Shown piece by piece: positions 5,921 to 8,760 of a stretch of DNA of 8,760 bases (position 1 is its first letter; each line of letters starts with the position of its first letter). The DNA is from Thermoplasmatota archaeon. Lineage in GTDB: Archaea > Thermoplasmatota > Thermoplasmata > GCA-020350865 > JAUVCJ01. Location: positions 1-8,760 of the forward strand of contig JAUVCJ010000089.1 of the NCBI GenBank assembly GCA_030595765.1, given 5' to 3'. The notes beneath the pieces are model-generated. The model saw only the letters and a list, made by a program, of their open reading frames with translations, was not told the origin of the DNA and made no database searches. The translations under genes and the position numbers were made by a program.

Positions 5921-5989
5921 AGTGAATACTCTCGACACTTCACCTATGATGGAACTCAGTGAATACCCTTGACACCTCACCTATGATGG
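5921..5989 (+). repeat. Two 32-base direct repeats upstream of the envelope genes
   Basis: Unit 1 spans 5921-5952 and unit 2 spans 5958-5989, a period of 37 bases with three mismatches in 32. Each begins AGTGAATAC and ends TCACCTATGATGG. Within each unit GTGA near the start is complementary to TCAC near the middle. A degenerate echo, GCCTATGGAGG, follows at 6002-6012 and includes the SD of the next gene. Tandem operators or paired RNA elements are possible; two copies are too few for a CRISPR. Confidence 0.85.
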
Positions 5990-6007
5990 GATAATGATCC
6001 TGCCTAT

Positions 6008-6013
6008 GGAGGT
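6008..6013 (+). promoter_or_regulatory. Shine-Dalgarno that sets the start at 6021
   Basis: GGAGGT lies seven bases before ATG 6021. In-frame ATGs at 5994 and 6006 lie upstream of or overlap this site, so 6021 is the likely start and the message must carry a leader. Confidence 0.75.
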
Positions 6014-6020
6014 TCAAATA

Positions 6021-6872
6021 ATGTATCCGAAGCGTAAACCAGCCAGCGCAGGCCAAACAAGGGCCAAGCGTCTTATCACCAAGGCAAAGCCTATGCTGCT
6101 GGTTCTCAACATCCTAATTGCTGGTCTTTCACTTCTGAACCTAGCCACAGCAGCCATGGGCGCTATTCAAGTTGATATACCGGACGAAGGAGATTTCTCA
6201 TGGGTGTTGGACTCAAAGGTAGATAGCGCTGAGTTCAGGACCGATTTTTCGGTTCAAAACAGAGGCCCTTACGATATTAGGAACCTGGATATCTCTGCAG
6301 ATCTTGTTAATCTTGACGGTGTCAACCTTCTCGACTACGATCTAACTGACCTTGTCATACCTTATGGGCAGACACGGACATTTTCGGTTGAAGCCTCAAT
6401 ACCATTGGACAGTTTCAGCCCAGAGTTTATCGCAGGTCTGCTGATTCAGGATTCATCGTTCCTATTACGCATTAGGGTGGATGCTGAATATATGTGGGGG
6501 CTATCATCCTTCCATCTGGATCAGGTGATCGAGTATCCTTGGACAGCTATTCTTCCATCCTTGCTTGAGAACTCCTCCAGTCCCATAGTCTCACGGATGG
6601 CTCCGCTGTTGCTGCCTGGCCTGCTAAACGGGGAGGCAGAGCTTGTGCCGGATTATTTATTGTCAAGCGCAATGAGCCAGGTCCTCAACAATTGCGAGTT
6701 CCACATTGAATCCCATCCCATCGGAAAGGGTGTGAACATGTTTAATGGCACATTTGAGCTCAAGGCCGACCTCCTCCCTCTGTGGCATGTGCTGGACTTC
6801 CTGGCTACAGTGGACCAAAACAACAACATCGACATGCAGGAGGTGAGTTATACTGTCCGCTGGGATAGATAG
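6021..6872 (+). CDS. Signal-anchored extracytoplasmic beta-rich protein, possibly LEA14/WHy-like
   Basis: A 283-residue protein with a very basic N-terminus (YPKRKPASAGQTRAKR), one hydrophobic segment at about 25-46 ending in LATAAMGA, and a large outside part. Residues 65-175 alternate short beta-type strands, including DFSVQNRGPYDIRNLDIS, a turn at IPYGQTRTFSVEASI, and LLRIRVDAEY. This order resembles the WHy/LEA14 fold (a strand with an N-x-G/N-P motif, then a threshold strand pair), but the match is by eye and tentative. A second beta-rich section (225-283) contains FHIESHPIG and GTFELKADLLPLW. One cysteine (225) is present, so there is no disulfide pair. It is the first gene of a likely operon with the membrane protein 34 bases downstream, behind the structured leader and repeats. 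Membrane anchor versus cleaved signal cannot be decided; the exact function is unknown. Confidence 0.7.
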   Translation: MYPKRKPASAGQTRAKRLITKAKPMLLVLNILIAGLSLLNLATAAMGAIQVDIPDEGDFSWVLDSKVDSAEFRTDFSVQNRGPYDIRNLDISADLVNLDGVNLLDYDLTDLVIPYGQTRTFSVEASIPLDSFSPEFIAGLLIQDSSFLLRIRVDAEYMWGLSSFHLDQVIEYPWTAILPSLLENSSSPIVSRMAPLLLPGLLNGEAELVPDYLLSSAMSQVLNNCEFHIESHPIGKGVNMFNGTFELKADLLPLWHVLDFLATVDQNNNIDMQEVSYTVRWDR

Positions 6873-6906
6873 GCTAGGTGGGCGTCTATCGAAGAAAGCT
6901 CTCTTT

Positions 6907-7371
6907 GTGGGTTTTTTCTACCTTCTACTGCCTGTATTTGCACTAGTTTCGATATCGTCAAGGTATCCTGAGCTGTCAAGCTCTTCCATTTCAGGGCAGT
7001 TGGCATGGGTGATGGTGATGGGCATTGTGCTTGTGGTGATAGCACAGTTCCAGGTCCGGTACGCTGTTGGTGACATCAGAAGGCTTGCAATTAACCTGCT
7101 GTTCCTTATCTGCGCAGTCGGTTGGATCTTTGGCCTTCTTGGTGGAAAGATGGAGATAACTCAGACCTGGAACGAATTTACATTCCACCTTGATGTTTCA
7201 AATCTACTCTACCTTGTGTTTGGGATTAGCACTCTGAACGGGATATTTTATTTTCTTGAATATCTTGCTTTCAAACCAACCAATGAGGTTACGATTACCC
7301 CAGAAACCCAGGATGCAGATGATAATCCCATGGTTGTGGAGGTTTACCCCTTACCAGTGAGTGTAAATTAA
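6907..7371 (+). CDS. Four-helix integral membrane protein of unknown function
   Basis: A 154-residue membrane protein with hydrophobic spans at about 2-17, 32-50, 60-79 and 99-120, then a polar acidic tail (TPETQDADDN). It has no charged or catalytic motif that points to transport or enzyme work. The start is uncertain. GTG 6907 is the only ATG, GTG or TTG in frame after the stop at 6844, yet the codons just before it would read RLGGRLSKKALF, a good positively charged cytoplasmic lead for the first helix. An SD-like AGGTGGG lies at 6876-6882, too far from 6907 to serve it. It follows the preceding gene by 34 bases and is probably co-transcribed with it, which suggests a joint role in the envelope. 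Confidence 0.65.
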   Translation: MGFFYLLLPVFALVSISSRYPELSSSSISGQLAWVMVMGIVLVVIAQFQVRYAVGDIRRLAINLLFLICAVGWIFGLLGGKMEITQTWNEFTFHLDVSNLLYLVFGISTLNGIFYFLEYLAFKPTNEVTITPETQDADDNPMVVEVYPLPVSVN

Positions 7372-7411
7372 ATGAGTTTTTTAGTGGCATTGTCACCCCA
7401 TTCAGATAAAA

Positions 7412-7419
7412 TTAATATG
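7412..7419 (+). promoter_or_regulatory. TATA-like box of the PKD protein gene
   Basis: TTAATATG, preceded by the purine-rich GATAAAA, is centred about 27 bases before ATG 7442. No good SD is present, so this gene is probably read from its own leaderless message besides any read-through. Confidence 0.5.
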
Positions 7420-7441
7420 ATAGGAATGGAATAGCACGAAC

Positions 7442-8209
7442 ATGGAACGAGGGGGAGTTATTGTTCTTGCCGCTGTACTGGTAGCCGGAATGCTTCTGGG
7501 TGTGGTTTATTTCACGGCGTTCGCCTCTGATCCCATAACCTCTGATGATGATGACCAAACAATCGCCCTAGTTGCTAGAGCCTCAGCATCACTTGGAGAG
7601 GAAACATTTGAGAATAAGATGACCGTCAACGTTGGCCAGACCGTTAGTTTCTCTGGCATTGATTCCAATGGCTCGGTATCCAGTTATTCTTGGAGGATCA
7701 CTCAACTAGGGAACACCACGTTTGATGGGTCAATGAGCGGGCCAACTGCCTCCTTCAAGTTCAGCATCCCTGGCGAGTTCAAGGTCAAGCTCACCATCTC
7801 CAACAGCCAGGGAGAAAGCGATAGTGATGACTTTCGGGTGTATGTCGGCCTCCGTTCCGAGCACACTGGAACTCTTACCATGGGTCAGACCAGAGATTAT
7901 GATTTTGGTGTGGAATGGGGAGCTTCGCGTATCATTGTCACGGTATCCTTTGAGCCGGTGCGCAATACCTTTGGTGTCAATGCCGCAAACCTCGACTTGG
8001 TAGTTCTGGGTGCCGATGGCGAGGTGGCTGGAGAATCCGATGAGCCAATAGAGCCCAATGCTCAGGAGCTCATCATAGAAGAGGTGGAAATCTCGCCGAT
8101 GCAGTGGATCCACGCCCACGGCACAGGGTCGTGGCAGGCTACAATAGAATGCTCTGCCAGCGGCCTCAGCGGCGTTCCCTACACAGTTCTGGTAGAGGTT
8201 CACTACTAG
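7442..8209 (+). CDS. Secreted or anchored surface protein with a PKD domain
   Basis: A 255-residue envelope protein. An N-terminal hydrophobic segment (about 5-28, ending YFTAFA) works as signal peptide or anchor and is followed by an acidic linker (SDDDDQ). Residues 60-136 form a PKD-like Ig-fold: VGQTVSFSGIDSNGSVSSYSWRI, in which the usual D-x-D/G-S-x-S-x-Y-x-W core is clear, then FSIPGEFKVKLTISNSQGES. Residues 140-255 form a second beta sandwich (TLTMGQTRDYDFGVEWGASRIIVTVSF, ending YTVLVEVHY), a layout like PPC-type C-terminal domains. PKD domains mediate adhesion or protein-protein contact on archaeal surfaces. No protease or carbohydrate-active motif is seen. It stands 70 bases after the membrane protein, with its own TATA box, and converges on pdxS. 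Confidence 0.8.
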   Translation: MERGGVIVLAAVLVAGMLLGVVYFTAFASDPITSDDDDQTIALVARASASLGEETFENKMTVNVGQTVSFSGIDSNGSVSSYSWRITQLGNTTFDGSMSGPTASFKFSIPGEFKVKLTISNSQGESDSDDFRVYVGLRSEHTGTLTMGQTRDYDFGVEWGASRIIVTVSFEPVRNTFGVNAANLDLVVLGADGEVAGESDEPIEPNAQELIIEEVEISPMQWIHAHGTGSWQATIECSASGLSGVPYTVLVEVHY

Positions 8210-8312
8210 TGTTCGTAGGTTTTGGTATTTGCTCTGATCCTGCCTCTAGTTCAGATCTATATCTCAGAGGTCGTGCATTATCGCAGTGAACCTAACCATT
8301 TGGTTTCTTGAG

Positions 8313-8760
8313 TTACCAGCCTCTTTCCTGGAGCCTTTGCTCAGGTGGGATGTCACTGATCTCGATGCCGTCCATGGCATCTTTTAGACCCATCGAGACC
8401 TTTGCCAGGACCTTTGGATTGTCAAAATGGGTGACTGCTTCGACAATAGCCTTTGCCCTGGGTTCAGGGTCTTCTGACTTGAATATTCCAGAACCGACGA
8501 ACACGCCGTCGCATCCAAGCTGCATCATAAGTGATGCGTCTGCTGGAGTTGCAATACCGCCTGCGGCGAAGTTGACAACCGGAAGCCTTCCATGTTCCTT
8601 AACTTCCCTCAGAACGCCTAGCGGAGCTTCGATATCCCTTGCGAATGCCCTGAGTTCGTTGTCGTCCATATCCTTCAGGGATCTTATGGCCGATTGGACT
8701 TCTCGTGTATGCCTGACAGCTTCAACAACGTTGCCTGTTCCTGCTTCCCCTTTGGTCCTT
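8313..8760 (-). CDS. pdxS: Pyridoxal 5'-phosphate synthase subunit PdxS (partial, N-terminus off the right edge)
   Basis: Synthase subunit of the PdxS/PdxT complex, which makes PLP directly from ribose 5-phosphate, glyceraldehyde 3-phosphate and ammonia from glutamine. The visible 148 residues are the second half of the TIM barrel. They begin at RTKGEAGTGNVVEAVRHTRE, whose lysine is the second catalytic lysine of the family (Lys149 in Bacillus numbering). Then follow LPVVNFAAGGIATPADASL and GCDGVFVGSGIFKSEDP, the phosphate-binding strand and loop, and the usual C-terminus ERLQERGW in variant form (EQRLQERGW). The frame is open to the window edge, so the ATG within MDDNEL at 8669 is internal. 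No pdxT lies in this window. The 3' end converges on the PKD gene, with 103 bases between that hold only a short AACC-ATTT-GGTT palindrome (8294-8305). Confidence 0.97.
   Translation of the reverse strand, partial: RTKGEAGTGNVVEAVRHTREVQSAIRSLKDMDDNELRAFARDIEAPLGVLREVKEHGRLPVVNFAAGGIATPADASLMMQLGCDGVFVGSGIFKSEDPEPRAKAIVEAVTHFDNPKVLAKVSMGLKDAMDGIEISDIPPEQRLQERGW

Noticed and set aside
5921..5989. CRISPR array
   Set aside because: Only two units, a five-base gap instead of a spacer, and no cas gene nearby.
8313..8669. Complete short gene starting at the ATG at 8669
   Set aside because: The upstream frame continues with RTKGEAGTGN, the PdxS signature, so this ATG is internal.

Overview
The window most likely comes from an archaeon, probably an uncultured euryarchaeote of the Thermoplasmata type; the lineage is a guess from gene content. 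The archaeal call rests on three things seen here: a form III RuBisCO with a complete active site, a short archaeal-type ThiC, and AT-rich TATA/BRE-like boxes about 25-28 bases upstream of several start codons that lack a Shine-Dalgarno (SD) sequence. Genes with a good SD (the xseB-like start, the small Cys-rich gene and the gene starting at 6021) also occur, so leaderless and SD-led translation appear to coexist.

Layout. On the minus strand at the left edge, xseA (exonuclease VII large subunit) is followed by the first codons of a gene that is probably xseB, cut by the window edge. Divergent from xseA is the RuBisCO gene (start 1566). It converges on a minus-strand gene for a modular basic DNA-binding protein: an unrecognised N-terminal domain, five AT-hooks, then a histone-H1-like tail of five 13-residue repeats. 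Divergent from that lies a 63-residue four-cysteine protein, and then thiC (thiamine pyrimidine synthesis), preceded by a hairpin and a TATA-like box.

The stretch 5636-6020 has no convincing gene but is rich in signals. It holds the strongest promoter in the window (BRE plus a long TATA run), then a chain of five predicted hairpins, then two 32-base direct repeats, and finally a strong SD. It is either an undescribed small RNA or a long structured leader of the next genes. Downstream are three genes for envelope or secreted proteins: a signal-anchored beta-rich protein (possibly LEA14/WHy-like), a four-helix membrane protein, and a PKD-domain surface protein with its own promoter. The right edge holds the C-terminal part of pdxS (pyridoxal phosphate synthase) on the minus strand.

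The genes do not form one pathway. thiC and pdxS both belong to cofactor synthesis; RuBisCO probably serves nucleoside/AMP salvage, but no partner gene of that pathway lies here. The items most worth following are the structured RNA at 5763-5920, the repeats after it, and the AT-hook/H1-like chromatin protein.
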